The position numbers were made by a program, and so were the translations under genes. The notes under the pieces are model-generated. The model ran no database searches, had not been told where the DNA came from, and was given only the letters and a program-made list of their open reading frames with translations. A stretch of DNA of 64,000 nt. Source: Streptomyces sp. HNM0575 (GTDB lineage: Bacteria; Actinomycetota; Actinomycetes; Streptomycetales; Streptomycetaceae). Positions 41,678-49,909 of the stretch are shown here, piece by piece (positions within the stretch are counted from its first letter, which is position 1; each line of letters starts with the position of its first letter). The stretch lies in the NCBI RefSeq assembly GCF_012726265.1, contig NZ_JAASAG010000010.1, positions 248,001 through 312,000 on the forward strand, written 5' to 3'.

Positions 41678-44377
41678 TCACTGATGATCGATCTCCTCGA
41701 TCACCGTGGCCCCCAGCTCGCGCATGATCAAGTCGTGGCCGGACAGGGCCGATTCATCGAGATCCGGGTCGTCCTCGGCGGGGATGTCGTCCGCAAGCGC
41801 ACCGCCGTACGAGGCGGAGTTCCGGGACGCATGGGACGCCTGCGAGGCGTGGGAGGCATGGGAGGCCGACGGGCCTGGGGACGAGGGGCCGGGCACCTGC
41901 CCGGATCCGTTCGCGACCGTTGAACGGGCCGCACCGGCCTGATCGGACTGCGCCGTGGCGAGCGCCTGCCGGGCACCCGCGCCGGCGCTCGCGTTCGCGC
42001 TCGCCGGGCCGTACGCCTGGGCCTGGGGCGAGGTCCCGCCCCCGGACGGCGAGTAGGAAGCCGCGGACGCGGAGGGAGCCGAGGACGCAGAGGGACCGGC
42101 GGGCTGACCGGAGCCGCCGGACGCCGGTCCGCCGCCTCCGAAGCCGCCTCCGCCGAAGCCGCCTCCGCCGAAGCCGCCACCGGAGGTGCCACCGCCGGGC
42201 GGCGCCCCTCCCGGCCCCCTCGCGCCGCCGCCCCCGGACGGGTCGACGATCGCCTCGACCTTCCACTGCACGCCCAGCGCGTCGTTCAGCGCACCCAGCA
42301 GTACGTCCTCGCTGCCGCCGCCCACGAAGCTGTCGCGCGCACCCGAGTTGGAGAACCCGAGCTGGAGCGTGGAGCCGTCGAACCCCACGATCTGGGCGTT
42401 CTGGCTCAGCAGGATCCACGTGAAGCGGCGCCTGTTCTTCACCGCCTCCAGAATCTGCGGCCACATCTGCCGTACCTGCGCGGCACCCTGCGACGGGTCC
42501 TGCGCGGCGGGCGCGGGCGCGGACTCCGCATCCGCGTGCTGCGGCGGCACGGACCCGGCTGACGTGGGAGAACCGGCTGACGCAGGGGCCGTGGGAGAAG
42601 CGGTGGACTGGCCGGAAGCCGGGGGCCCGGCGGGCCCGCCCTGCTGGGCGGCAGCACCGCCGTCGCTCCGGTCACCGCCACCGGTACCGGCACCGGCACC
42701 GGCACCGCTGTCGCTGCCGCCACTGCCGGGCCAGGCACCGGGCCGGCGAGCCGACCCCGCGGACGCCGCGGGCGCTGATCCCGCGGGCGCTGATCCCGCG
42801 GACGCCGCCCCGGTGTCACCGCCGCTGTCGCCCTCGCCGCCGTCACCACCGGCGGCACCGGCATCCGGCCCCGCCGACGTCGGCCACGCACCGGGCCTCC
42901 GGCCTCCGCCGCCACCGGTCGGCGGCGCCGACGCGGGAGCCCCGGCACCGCCGCTGGACAGCTCGGCCGCTCCCTCGGTCCCGGCGCCCGTCCCCGCGGC
43001 GCCCTCCTCAGGCACGGGCGTGGGTGCGGGCGTGGGTGCGGGGCCCGACGCGGGTGGACCCTGCTGAGCCGCGGGCCGCGCGGGAGCCGATGCCTGCGGT
43101 TGCGGCTGTGACTGCGGTTGCGGCTGTGACTGCTGCGGCTGCGGCTGCGCGGGTGCCTGCGCCGCAGGCTGCGCCGGCGGAGCCTGCGCGGACACCCCGC
43201 CCGCCGCACCCGTGAACGCCGCGCCCCGCTCCAGCCGGTCCAGCCGTGCCTGCACCGAGCGCTCGTCCCCGTACGCCGCAGGCAGCAGCACCCGCGCACA
43301 GATCAACTCCAGCTGGAGCCGCGGCGACGTCGCTCCCCGCATCTCGGTGAGCCCGGCGTTGACGACGTCCGCCGCGCGGCTCAGCTCCGCCGGTCCGAAC
43401 GCGGCGGCCTGCGCCCTCATCCCCTCGACCACATCGACCGGGGCGTCGATCAGCCCCTTCTCCACGGCCTCCGGCACGGCCGCGATGATCACAAGGTCGC
43501 GCAGCCGCTCCAGCAGATCCGTGACGAAGCGCCGCGGATCGTGCCCGCCCTCGATGACCCGGTCCACGATCTCGAAGGCCCGCGCCCCGTCCCCGCAGGC
43601 GAACGCGTCCACGACCTCGTCCAGCAGCGCCGCGTCGGTGTAGCCCAGCAGGGCCGTGGCCATCGCGTACGTCACGCCGTCCTCGCCGGCGCCCGCGAGC
43701 AGCTGGTCCATGACGGACATCGCGTCCCGCACCGACCCGGCACCCGCCCGTACGGCCAGCGGAAGCACCGCCTCCTCGACGGCGATCGACTCCCGCTCAC
43801 ACACCTCGGCCAGATGGTCACGCAGCGTCCCCGGCGGCACGAGCCGGAACGGATAGTGGTGCGTACGCGAGCGGATCGTGCCGATGACCTTCTCCGGCTC
43901 GGTCGTCGCGAAGATGAACTTCAGGTGCTCCGGCGGCTCTTCGACCACCTTCAGCAGCGCGTTGAACCCCGCCGACGTGACCATGTGCGCCTCGTCGACG
44001 ATATAGATCTTGTAACGGCTCGACGCCGGCCCGAAGAACGCCTTCTCCCTCAACTCCCGTGCGTCGTCCACACCTCCGTGCGACGCCGCGTCGATCTCGA
44101 TCACGTCGATCGAACCCGGTCCGTTACGCGCGAGATCCTGGCACGAGCGGCACTCGCCGCACGGCGAAGGAGTGGGCCCCTGCTCGCAGTTGAGACAGCG
44201 GGCGAGGATGCGCGCGCTCGTCGTCTTGCCGCAGCCGCGCGGGCCGCTGAAGAGATAGGCGTGATTGACGCGGTTGTTGCGCAGGGCCTGCTGGAGCGGA
44301 TCGGTCACGTGCTCTTGCCCGATGACCTCCGCGAAGGTCTCGGGGCGGTACCGGCGGTACAGGGCGAGGGACGACAC
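41678..44377 (-). CDS. dnaX: DNA polymerase III subunit gamma/tau
   Basis: An 899-residue clamp-loader subunit. Start VSSLALYRRYRPETFAEVIGQ at GTG 44377; Walker A GPRGCGKTT, zinc-binding cysteines CLNCEQGPTPSPCGECRSC, Walker B IVDEAHM and SRC-equivalent ATTEPEK. After residue about 380 the tau part is a huge low-complexity region rich in Gly, Pro, Ala, Ser and Gln (PQPQQSQPQ, GGGFGGG) with a conserved island (MWPQILEAVKNRRRFTWILLSQNAQIVGFDG). It is longer than typical streptomycete forms because of these repeats. No frameshift signal for a separate gamma is recognised. Confidence 0.96.
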   Translation of the reverse strand: MSSLALYRRYRPETFAEVIGQEHVTDPLQQALRNNRVNHAYLFSGPRGCGKTTSARILARCLNCEQGPTPSPCGECRSCQDLARNGPGSIDVIEIDAASHGGVDDARELREKAFFGPASSRYKIYIVDEAHMVTSAGFNALLKVVEEPPEHLKFIFATTEPEKVIGTIRSRTHHYPFRLVPPGTLRDHLAEVCERESIAVEEAVLPLAVRAGAGSVRDAMSVMDQLLAGAGEDGVTYAMATALLGYTDAALLDEVVDAFACGDGARAFEIVDRVIEGGHDPRRFVTDLLERLRDLVIIAAVPEAVEKGLIDAPVDVVEGMRAQAAAFGPAELSRAADVVNAGLTEMRGATSPRLQLELICARVLLPAAYGDERSVQARLDRLERGAAFTGAAGGVSAQAPPAQPAAQAPAQPQPQQSQPQPQSQPQPQASAPARPAAQQGPPASGPAPTPAPTPVPEEGAAGTGAGTEGAAELSSGGAGAPASAPPTGGGGGRRPGAWPTSAGPDAGAAGGDGGEGDSGGDTGAASAGSAPAGSAPAASAGSARRPGAWPGSGGSDSGAGAGAGTGGGDRSDGGAAAQQGGPAGPPASGQSTASPTAPASAGSPTSAGSVPPQHADAESAPAPAAQDPSQGAAQVRQMWPQILEAVKNRRRFTWILLSQNAQIVGFDGSTLQLGFSNSGARDSFVGGGSEDVLLGALNDALGVQWKVEAIVDPSGGGGARGPGGAPPGGGTSGGGFGGGGFGGGGFGGGGPASGGSGQPAGPSASSAPSASAASYSPSGGGTSPQAQAYGPASANASAGAGARQALATAQSDQAGAARSTVANGSGQVPGPSSPGPSASHASHASQASHASRNSASYGGALADDIPAEDDPDLDESALSGHDLIMRELGATVIEEIDHQ

Positions 44378-44539
44378 ACCCCCGACGATATCGGTGCGGA
44401 CCGACAAGCCGCGCCGCCCTCGTACCGCCCGCACGGAGACCCACCGCACGCCCCCCGCAACGATCTTGGGCGATCGCACGACCGTCGCCGCCACAACCGC
44501 CCCGGAACCGCCGTCGACCGGCCGCCCGCAAACGCGAAC

Positions 44540-44625
44540 GCCCCTCACGCACCCGCCAGAGCCCTCCTACCCTTGCTGCCTTCCGGCCCTGGGGGAGTTC
44601 AGAGAGATAGCGCCACGTGAGGGGC
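44540..44625 (-). ncRNA. ffs: Signal recognition particle RNA (4.5S-type)
   Basis: The minus strand contains the universal SRP hairpin signature GGCCGGAAGGCAGCAAGGG with the apical GGCA/GCAG features, flanked by complementary 10-nt ends GCCCCTCACG and CGTGAGGGGC, which set the limits given. It binds Ffh for co-translational targeting. Located between dnaX and tRNA-Ser, the usual actinobacterial place. Confidence 0.9.
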
Positions 44626-44701
44626 TGCGCCCACAGTACCCGATGCCCGCGGGAGGGATCGAGTTCGCAAGCACTGCCCGGCGTCTTGTAGTGTTTGCGG
44701 C

Positions 44702-44786
44702 GGAGGATTCGCCTAGTGGCCTAGGGCGCACGCTTGGAAAGCGTGTTGGGGGCAACCCCTCACGAGTTCGAATCTCGTATCCTCCG
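44702..44786 (+). tRNA. tRNA-Ser (anticodon GGA)
   Basis: A type II tRNA: acceptor arm GGAGGAT pairs with ATCCTCC, anticodon stem-loop CGCTTGGAAAGCG with GGA at 44736-44738, a long variable arm, and T-loop TTCGAAT. CCA is not clearly encoded. The 3' part from the anticodon onward is repeated at 48610-48661, so the present 3' half may come from an integrated element. Confidence 0.95.
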
Positions 44787-44787
44787 C
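44736..44787 (+). repeat. attL-like repeat (3' half of tRNA-Ser)
   Basis: Identical over 52 nt to 48610-48661. It restores a whole tRNA at the left end, the usual result of integration into a tRNA 3' end. Confidence 0.85.
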
Positions 44788-44807
44788 CCAGCCTCACCGG
44801 GCTGTCA

Positions 44808-44842
44808 CGAAGGCCCCGACCTGATCAAGGTCGGGGCCTTCG
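44808..44842 (+). terminator. tRNA terminator, left copy
   Basis: A 15-bp perfect stem (44808-44822 with 44828-44842) with loop GATCA. The same hairpin occurs at the right end of the element. Confidence 0.8.
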
Positions 44843-44847
44843 TCGTT

Positions 44848-44871
44848 CTCCGTCTCAGTTTCCGTCTCAGT
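44848..44871. repeat. Arm-type-like repeat, left
   Basis: A 24-nt segment made of two CCGTCTCAGT units; 22 of 24 positions match 48469-48492. Such pairs near att sites often bind the integrase arm domain. It overlaps the stop codon of the integrase relic. Confidence 0.55.
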
Positions 44872-44999
44872 CGGCCTTCGGCGGCTCCCAGAGCGCGTCA
44901 CCGACCTGCTGAGCCACCTTCCGCAGCATCGACCCGGTGACGTGCATGTACCGGGCGCGCCTCCGGGCCGCTCCACCGGCGTGAGGCCGTATCCCCAAC
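44867..44999 (-). pseudogene. C-terminal relic of a tyrosine site-specific integrase
   Basis: The minus-strand frame ending at TGA 44867-44869 reads GIRPHAGGAARRRAR, YMHVTGSMLRKVAQQ, then VGDALWEPPKAD. The YMHVT segment with the nucleophile tyrosine and the ALW(E/G)P end are characteristic of Streptomyces integrases (pSAM2/SLP1-type elements). Upstream the frame quickly loses similarity, so only about 45 codons remain. Its place next to the att site is that of int in such elements. Confidence 0.75.
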
Positions 45000-45177
45000 A
45001 CGCGATCTCTTATACGCGAACAGGCGTGAAGGGGTGTGCGACGGACGGCACTTGTCCCACTGCCACACGGTTTTCGAGGTCAGCGGGACGTGGCAGGGCG
45101 TGATCCGCGGCTCTTGCGTGGATCACGCCCTGGGGGAGGGTGTCGTTGGTCGGTCGGGGTTGACCAACGGCTGTGTG

Positions 45178-45855
45178 TCAGCCGAGCAGTCCGCTGAGGA
45201 GTCCCTTCTGGTTGTCCTGGTTGGTGCTGCTGCTGGTGTCGTTGGAGCCGGCGCCGTGCTTCCCCGCCGAGTTCTGGCTCTGGTTGTACGACGAGCCGCC
45301 CTCGTCACCACCCTCGGCGGAGGCCTCGGTGCTGCTGGAACCCGCACCATGCTTCCCCGCCGAGTTCTGGCTCTGGTTGTACGACGAGCCGCCCTCGTCA
45401 CCACCCTCGGCGGAGGCCTCGGTGCTGCTGGAACCCGCACCATGCTTCCCGGCCCAGTTCTCGCTCTGGTTGTACGAGGAGCCGCCCTTGTCACCACCTT
45501 CGGCGGAGGCCTCGGTGCTGCTGGAGCCCGCACCGTGCTTCCCGGCCCAGTTCTCGCTCTGGTTGTACGACGAGCCGCCCTCATCACCACCCTCGGCGGA
45601 GGCCTCGGTGCTGCCGGAACCCGCACCGTACTTGCCGGCCCAGTTCTGGCCCATCTCGAAGGACGAGACGCCGTCGGTGTTGCCCTGGGAGGAGACGCCG
45701 GTGTACCAGGAGGCGGCACCGTGCTGGCCGGCGGCGGAACCGCTTTGCTGGTACGTAGAACCGCCGCTGCTCTGCGCCGAAGCGACGCCGGTGGCCCCGA
45801 TGATCAGCGGCAGCGCCAAGGCGCCGGCTGCCATTCCACGAGTGAGTTTGCGCAT
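45178..45855 (-). CDS. Secreted tandem-repeat protein
   Basis: A 225-residue protein with signal peptide MRKLTRGMAAGALALPLIIGATGVASA. After a short lead come near-identical 31-residue repeats, NxAGK(Y/H)GAGSxSTEASAEGGD(E/K)GGSSYNQS(E/Q), four full and one partial, then a short tail KGLLSGLLG. Composition is Gly, Ser, Ala, Asn and Gln with regular Tyr/Trp, like fibre- or amyloid-forming surface proteins, but no family is recognised. It lies within the tRNA-Ser element, divergent from the sortase operon. There is no sorting signal, so anchorage is not obvious. Confidence 0.85.
   Translation of the reverse strand: MRKLTRGMAAGALALPLIIGATGVASAQSSGGSTYQQSGSAAGQHGAASWYTGVSSQGNTDGVSSFEMGQNWAGKYGAGSGSTEASAEGGDEGGSSYNQSENWAGKHGAGSSSTEASAEGGDKGGSSYNQSENWAGKHGAGSSSTEASAEGGDEGGSSYNQSQNSAGKHGAGSSSTEASAEGGDEGGSSYNQSQNSAGKHGAGSNDTSSSTNQDNQKGLLSGLLG
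45272..45643 (-). repeat. Four 93-bp tandem repeats inside the secreted protein gene
   Basis: The same position recurs at 45272, 45365, 45458, 45551 and 45644, exactly 93 nt each time. Copies differ by a handful of bases, so the array is young and likely to vary in copy number between strains. Confidence 0.9.
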
Positions 45856-46280
45856 GACTGTTCAGCCCTTCTGTTGGCTGGTCGAATCCCGCACGACCGA
45901 CGCTGAGTGCCGGGCCGCGGGAAGGTGCAATTCCCTCGCGATGAGGCCCACACCTGAAGTGAACTCTCGTCACATCAGCCGCATCGGCCTCTCGCACCCA
46001 TGATTCGGGAGCCTCCGCTCGGCGGATTGGCCTCACTTGAGCGCAAGTTGCTCGATCGCACCGAGAGACGGGGACCGGTGTGCCCCGTCCCGGAACCGTT
46101 CTGAGTCCGCACCAATCCGCGCGCGGGCCGGCTTCGAATGCCCGGCAAGACACTGTGTTGACCGTGCCACGTCATCCGAGTGCACGCGGCCGCGAGGCAG
46201 GCCGACACCAGGTCTGTCCCACCACGCCGTTGACGCCGCCACCCGCACCGGGTTCCGGCCCGCTCGGAAGGACAAGCACC
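45856..46280. other. Divergent intergenic region in the element
   Basis: No gene. It separates the repeat protein (leftward) and the sortase operon (rightward) and must carry both promoters; TTGACC near 46158 is a possible -35. The longer open frames crossing it upstream of the CHRD-like gene are Pro/Arg-rich and not credible. Confidence 0.5.
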
Positions 46281-47072
46281 GTGCCAACATCACGTACCGG
46301 CCGTCTGGCAGCGCTCGCAGCGCTGCCCGCCGCACTCACCCTCGCCATAGCAGGCCCCGCGTCGGCCACCCCGTCCGAAGAGGACAGCGACGCCTACCAG
46401 ATCGACATCAAGCAGCTCAACGACTCCGGCGCCACCGGCACCGCACTGGTCAGCGTCCACGGCAGCAAGCTGACGGTGAAGGTGGAGGCAGAAGGGCTGG
46501 TGCCCGGCCAGCCCCACGCGCAGCACCTGCACGGCTCGACCGACGGCCACGACTTCCACTGCCCCGACGCCAGTGCCGACAAGAACGGCGACGGCGTGGT
46601 CAGCACGGCCGAAGGACTGCCCTCCTACGGCGACATCAACATCTCGCTGACCACCAAGGGCGACACCTCCAAGGACAGCGGTCTGGCAGTGGACCGCATG
46701 CCCAAGGCCGACAAGAACGGCAAGCTGACCTACTCGCGGACCATCCCCGTCTCCCACAAGGTCGCGCACCACATCAAGGACCTGCACATCGTGCAGCACG
46801 GCATCGACACCAACGACAACGGCAAGTACGACTTCAACAAGGGCAAGAGCGAACTGGACCCGAAGCTTCCCCAGGAAGCCACCGCCCCCGCCGACTGCGG
46901 CATGATCAAGGGAGCGGCAGTCGGGTCGATGCCCGTCGGCGGCGTCGAGACCGGCGGCGCGGGAACGCAAGGCATCGAGTCCCCCGTACTGTTCGCGGCC
47001 GGCGGTGCCGGACTGCTCGCCGCAGCCGGAGCAGTGGCTCTGGCCCGCAGGCCCGCCCGCCAGCGCAAGTGA
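46281..47072 (+). CDS. Secreted CHRD-like surface protein with sorting-like C-terminus
   Basis: A 263-residue exported protein. Signal peptide about 1-31 (ending ASA), then a domain with AEGLVPGQPHAQHLHGS, GDINISLTTKGD and DLHIVQHGIDTNDNG, resembling CHRD-type or Cu/Zn SOD-like barrels (paired histidines may bind metal). The C-terminus has PVGGVETGG, a hydrophobic stretch LFAAGGAGLLAAAGAVALA and basic tail RRPARQRK, the layout of a sortase substrate. GTG 46281 has GGAAGGA 9 nt upstream. Its stop overlaps the class F sortase start. Confidence 0.85.
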   Translation: MPTSRTGRLAALAALPAALTLAIAGPASATPSEEDSDAYQIDIKQLNDSGATGTALVSVHGSKLTVKVEAEGLVPGQPHAQHLHGSTDGHDFHCPDASADKNGDGVVSTAEGLPSYGDINISLTTKGDTSKDSGLAVDRMPKADKNGKLTYSRTIPVSHKVAHHIKDLHIVQHGIDTNDNGKYDFNKGKSELDPKLPQEATAPADCGMIKGAAVGSMPVGGVETGGAGTQGIESPVLFAAGGAGLLAAAGAVALARRPARQRK

Positions 47073-47755
47073 CCACCGGCGTCATGACACCCTCATGGCG
47101 CGCCGGGAGTCGTACGCGGCGGTGGGGACTGCTCACCGCCGCGGCGGCCCTCGCCGTCACCGCAGCCGTGCTGCTGGCGACCGCGTGGCTCCGGCAGCAG
47201 CCCTCCCCTCCCCAGGCACCGCAAGCAGCGGCGACACACCGGCACGACGCCGACAGCGCACCGGAGGCCAAGGGCAAACACCCCAAGGCCGCCGCGCTAC
47301 CGCCTTCAAGTCCCGAGCGCATCCGGATTCCCTCCCTGGGCGTCTCTTCGTCCCTGGAGACCCTCGGCCTTGATCAGAACCAGGCCATGGAAACTCCACG
47401 AGATCCCCAACGGGCAGGCTGGTACGAGCCGGGCACGGCCCCCGGCTCGCAGGGTCCCGCGGTCATCGCCGGCCACGTCACCTGGAACGGAACCCCCGCG
47501 GTCTTCCACCGCCTGGGCGAGATGAAGCCCGGCAGCCGCATCGAGGTCACACGACAGGACGGACGAACAGCCCTCTTCACCGTGGAGCGGACCGCCCGGT
47601 ACCCGAAGAAGGACTTCCCGACCATCGAGGTCTACCGCGACACCGACCGGCCGGCACTCCGCCTCATCACCTGCGGCGGCAAGTACTCATCCAAGGACCG
47701 CTACTACTCCGACAACGTCGTGATCTTCGCATCACTCACCAGCACCCACAGATAG
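47069..47755 (+). CDS. Class F sortase
   Basis: A 228-residue transpeptidase that joins surface proteins to the cell wall. N-terminal membrane anchor (about 17-36), then the sortase fold: RIRIPSLGVSSSLETLGL, PAVIAGHVTWNGTPAVFHRLGEM (catalytic His) and LRLITCGGKYSSKDRYYSDNVVIFA (catalytic Cys; the arginine is probably in KDRYYSDN). GTG 47069 overlaps the preceding stop; ATG 47084 is an alternative. Paired with a substrate-like gene, so it is a dedicated sortase system carried by the element. Confidence 0.9.
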   Translation: MTTGVMTPSWRAGSRTRRWGLLTAAAALAVTAAVLLATAWLRQQPSPPQAPQAAATHRHDADSAPEAKGKHPKAAALPPSSPERIRIPSLGVSSSLETLGLDQNQAMETPRDPQRAGWYEPGTAPGSQGPAVIAGHVTWNGTPAVFHRLGEMKPGSRIEVTRQDGRTALFTVERTARYPKKDFPTIEVYRDTDRPALRLITCGGKYSSKDRYYSDNVVIFASLTSTHR

Positions 47756-47869
47756 CCACCGAGGCTCAACTCGCCCTCAGGACAAGCAAGGAGACGCCGG
47801 ACCCCGTCAAAACGGCGGCCCACAACAAGCGTTCGCGACCGAGCCCCCGGGGGCGGTGCTACTGCGAAA

Positions 47870-47895
47870 GCCGTTCCCGAGTACTCGGGAACGGC
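47870..47895. terminator. 26-bp perfect palindrome after the sortase operon
   Basis: A perfect 26-nt inverted repeat without loop bases, 115 nt after the sortase stop, probably the operon terminator. Confidence 0.65.
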
Positions 47896-47952
47896 GCGGG
47901 TACCGCCGGGGTCCTCAATCGTTGATCGGCGCCCAATAGTTGGGAGCTACCC

Positions 47953-48339
47953 GTGACCTACCAGTCCTCGCGTCACCCGACGACACCTGCCGTCGACCCA
48001 GACGACCGGCCGACGGCGCAGACCGACCCGTCGGCAGAAGAACCATCCGAACAAGAAGGAACGCGCCTCAAGCTTCACTGCCAAGTCAAACGGGTCGGCC
48101 CCTCGGAGCTGCATCCTGATCTCGCCGAAGTCGAACTGTCGGTGCCACTTCCCGAGAGCGGAGCATCGGCCCGACGACCAGATCCTCACTCCTTGATCGA
48201 CCTCGTTTCCCGAGCAGGCTCCAAGACGATCGGAACCAAGGAGGCGACCGGTGCGCGCGACCAACTCGTGGCCCTGCTGGAATGGTTGATCGAAGCACAC
48301 GGGCACGGGCTGGTGAACGTCACCGACCCACGTCACTGA
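47953..48339 (+). CDS. Unknown small protein inside the element
   Basis: A 128-residue protein that I do not recognise. The N-terminal 35 residues are Pro/Thr/Asp/Glu-rich and disordered; the rest could form a small alpha/beta domain (LKLHCQVKRVGPSELHPDLAEVELSVPL, then DQLVALLEWLIEAHGHGLVNV). GTG 47953 has GGGAG about 6 nt upstream. No neighbours on its strand apart from the sortase operon, from which a terminator separates it. Confidence 0.6.
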   Translation: MTYQSSRHPTTPAVDPDDRPTAQTDPSAEEPSEQEGTRLKLHCQVKRVGPSELHPDLAEVELSVPLPESGASARRPDPHSLIDLVSRAGSKTIGTKEATGARDQLVALLEWLIEAHGHGLVNVTDPRH

Positions 48340-48468
48340 GCGCAGGACGCAACGACATGGCGACCACGACGCAGTACCCCGCACGCCACAACCCGCAGGG
48401 TGCTACGGCTTTTCGGCGAAGCCGACGCAGTAAGAGTCCCAGAAAGGACGGTGACTGCTTCTCGGCAT

Positions 48469-48492
48469 CTCCGTCTCAGTTTCAGTCTCATT
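48469..48492. repeat. Arm-type-like repeat, right
   Basis: Matches 44848-44871 at 22 of 24 positions and sits 118 nt inside the right end of the element. Candidate integrase arm site. The rest of 48340-48609 has no supported gene. Confidence 0.5.
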
Positions 48493-48609
48493 CAGTACCG
48501 CCCAGAGGCGTTCACTGGCATACGGAGAGCCCGTCCGGCAAAGGTCGAACACGGCCACGCACTCATCTGAACAAGCACGTACGCAGGGCTGACAGACACC
48601 AACAGACTC

Positions 48610-48661
48610 GGAAAGCGTGTTGGGGGCAACCCCTCACGAGTTCGAATCTCGTATCCTCCGC
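48610..48661 (+). repeat. attR-like repeat (displaced 3' half of tRNA-Ser)
   Basis: Second copy of the 52-nt repeat, without a 5' tRNA half, hence the original chromosomal 3' end displaced by the insertion. Confidence 0.85.
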
Positions 48662-48673
48662 ACCCGCCCGCCG

Positions 48674-48724
48674 GGCAACGACGAAGGCCCCGACCTGATC
48701 AAGGTCGGGGCCTTCGTCGTTGCC
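48674..48724. terminator. tRNA terminator, right copy with longer stem
   Basis: Same core as 44808-44842 but the stem is perfect over 23 bp (48674-48696 with 48702-48724). The longer perfect stem suggests this is the ancestral chromosomal copy. It also faces the convergent DUF4331 gene. Confidence 0.75.
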
Positions 48725-48823
48725 GGGTTCGTCATCGCCGGTTCGTCATCGCCGGTTCGTCGTGGCCGGGTTCACCGCCGCGCGGTCGCCGAAGGCGGAT
48801 CCGGAACTTCCCGCCGAGGTCTG

Positions 48824-49843
48824 TCAGGAGCTGGCCGCCGGGTGCGGATCGCCGAGGTACGGGAAGCGGTCCAGGGTGTCGGTGTGGGGGCTCAGACCGG
48901 TGGGCGGCGCCTCGTTCTTGGTGAGGAACGCGACGCGGATGTCGATGACGTCCTCGGTGAACTTCCGGCCGTTGGGATAGACGGCGGCCTTGGAGGGGTC
49001 GAAGTGGAGCACGTCCGGCAGGATGCCCTCCTTGTCGAGTGCCGCGATCGCCTCCTCGCGCGAGTAGTCGCCGGTGTGGCCCAGCAGGTGCACGAACTGG
49101 TCCGTCCACCTGGCCCGGTCGTCGACCGGCTCGCTGGCGTTGTACTCCTCCTTGGTGTCGTCGGTGTTGAAGAAGCTGCTGACCGAGGGGTGCCCGGCGC
49201 GGTCGGCGTGGACGAGTTCGCCGTCGCGGCGGACGCTGCACCGGCCCCAGATGCGCAGCTCGGGGTCGGGGGCCAGCTCCCGGGTCGGCAGTTCGATGGC
49301 CATGGAGAAGACGTTGGCCGTGGTGTTTGAGTCGACGCCGGTCCACGGTGACTTCCCGTCCAGGTGCGGGGCGGTGAAGTTCCGCTTGCCACTGGTGTCG
49401 AACAGGTTCGTGATGCCGTCGAAGTCGAAGAAGAAGGCGTCGCTGCGACTGCCGGCGGACACCTTGTAGTCGCCGCTGGTGACCACGTTGGCCCGGGGAC
49501 CGAAGGAGACGGCGGCATCGGACACGATCTCGGTGCCGACCGCCTCGGGCTCACGGGACTGCGCACCGGTCGCCATGAAGACGCTGTAGGTCTGCCCGCC
49601 GTCGGCCGCCGCCGGGCTGAAGACCCAGCTGAAGGCGACGTCGGTCAGGTAGTCGCCGTCGTTGTCGATGTTCAGCCGGTACACCGAATCGGGGTGCATG
49701 GCATCGGCGTTGGGGTTCGCGTTCAGGATGAGTACGGTCCTGTCCGGATCGGCGGGTGCCTGGAAGGCGTACAGGTCGCACAAGTCGAGCCGCTGGTCGC
49801 CGAGCGGCGACCCGAGGCTGAGGCCGGTGAAGTGGTTGGACAC
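48824..49843 (-). CDS. DUF4331 family protein
   Basis: A 339-residue protein typical of DUF4331: SNHFTGLSLGSPLGDQRLDLCDLYAFQAPADPDRTVLILNANP at the start, then DGITNLFDTSGKRNF and VFSMAIELPTREL. No signal peptide. Function unknown; homologues occur widely in bacteria and may bind ligands in a beta-rich fold. GTG 49843 is chosen because SNHF is the conserved beginning. Two 15-bp direct repeats lie upstream in the promoter area. Confidence 0.88.
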   Translation of the reverse strand: MSNHFTGLSLGSPLGDQRLDLCDLYAFQAPADPDRTVLILNANPNADAMHPDSVYRLNIDNDGDYLTDVAFSWVFSPAAADGGQTYSVFMATGAQSREPEAVGTEIVSDAAVSFGPRANVVTSGDYKVSAGSRSDAFFFDFDGITNLFDTSGKRNFTAPHLDGKSPWTGVDSNTTANVFSMAIELPTRELAPDPELRIWGRCSVRRDGELVHADRAGHPSVSSFFNTDDTKEEYNASEPVDDRARWTDQFVHLLGHTGDYSREEAIAALDKEGILPDVLHFDPSKAAVYPNGRKFTEDVIDIRVAFLTKNEAPPTGLSPHTDTLDRFPYLGDPHPAASS

Positions 49844-49909
49844 GGCGGGCACTTCCTCTCTCACTCCCTGAAGGCCAGAGCGCACGAACGGCCATTCCGC
49901 AACTCACAC

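Larger units (their letters stand above)
44736..48661. mobile_element. Integrated element at tRNA-Ser, about 3.9 kb, probably degenerate
   Basis: A 52-nt direct repeat (44736-44787 and 48610-48661) covering the tRNA 3' half bounds this segment; a second, 41-nt repeat containing the terminator (44807-44847 and 48681-48721) lies the same 19 nt further on each side. Just inside the left end is an integrase C-terminal relic, and similar 24-nt repeats sit inside both ends. Cargo: secreted repeat protein, sortase substrate and class F sortase, and one small protein. No complete integrase, replication or transfer gene is present, so it is a remnant or a non-autonomous element. Confidence 0.8.

Noticed and set aside
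41678..44377. Programmed frameshift producing gamma in dnaX
   Set aside because: No A-rich slippery sequence with a downstream stem was found; the GC-rich repeats do not provide one.
45272..45643. CRISPR-like periodic repeats
   Set aside because: The 93-bp units are contiguous and coding with no unique spacers; it is a minisatellite. No CRISPR array was seen anywhere in the window.
44736..48661. Second complete tRNA at the right end of the element
   Set aside because: The right copy lacks the acceptor 5' strand, D arm and 5' half of the anticodon stem, so it cannot be a tRNA.
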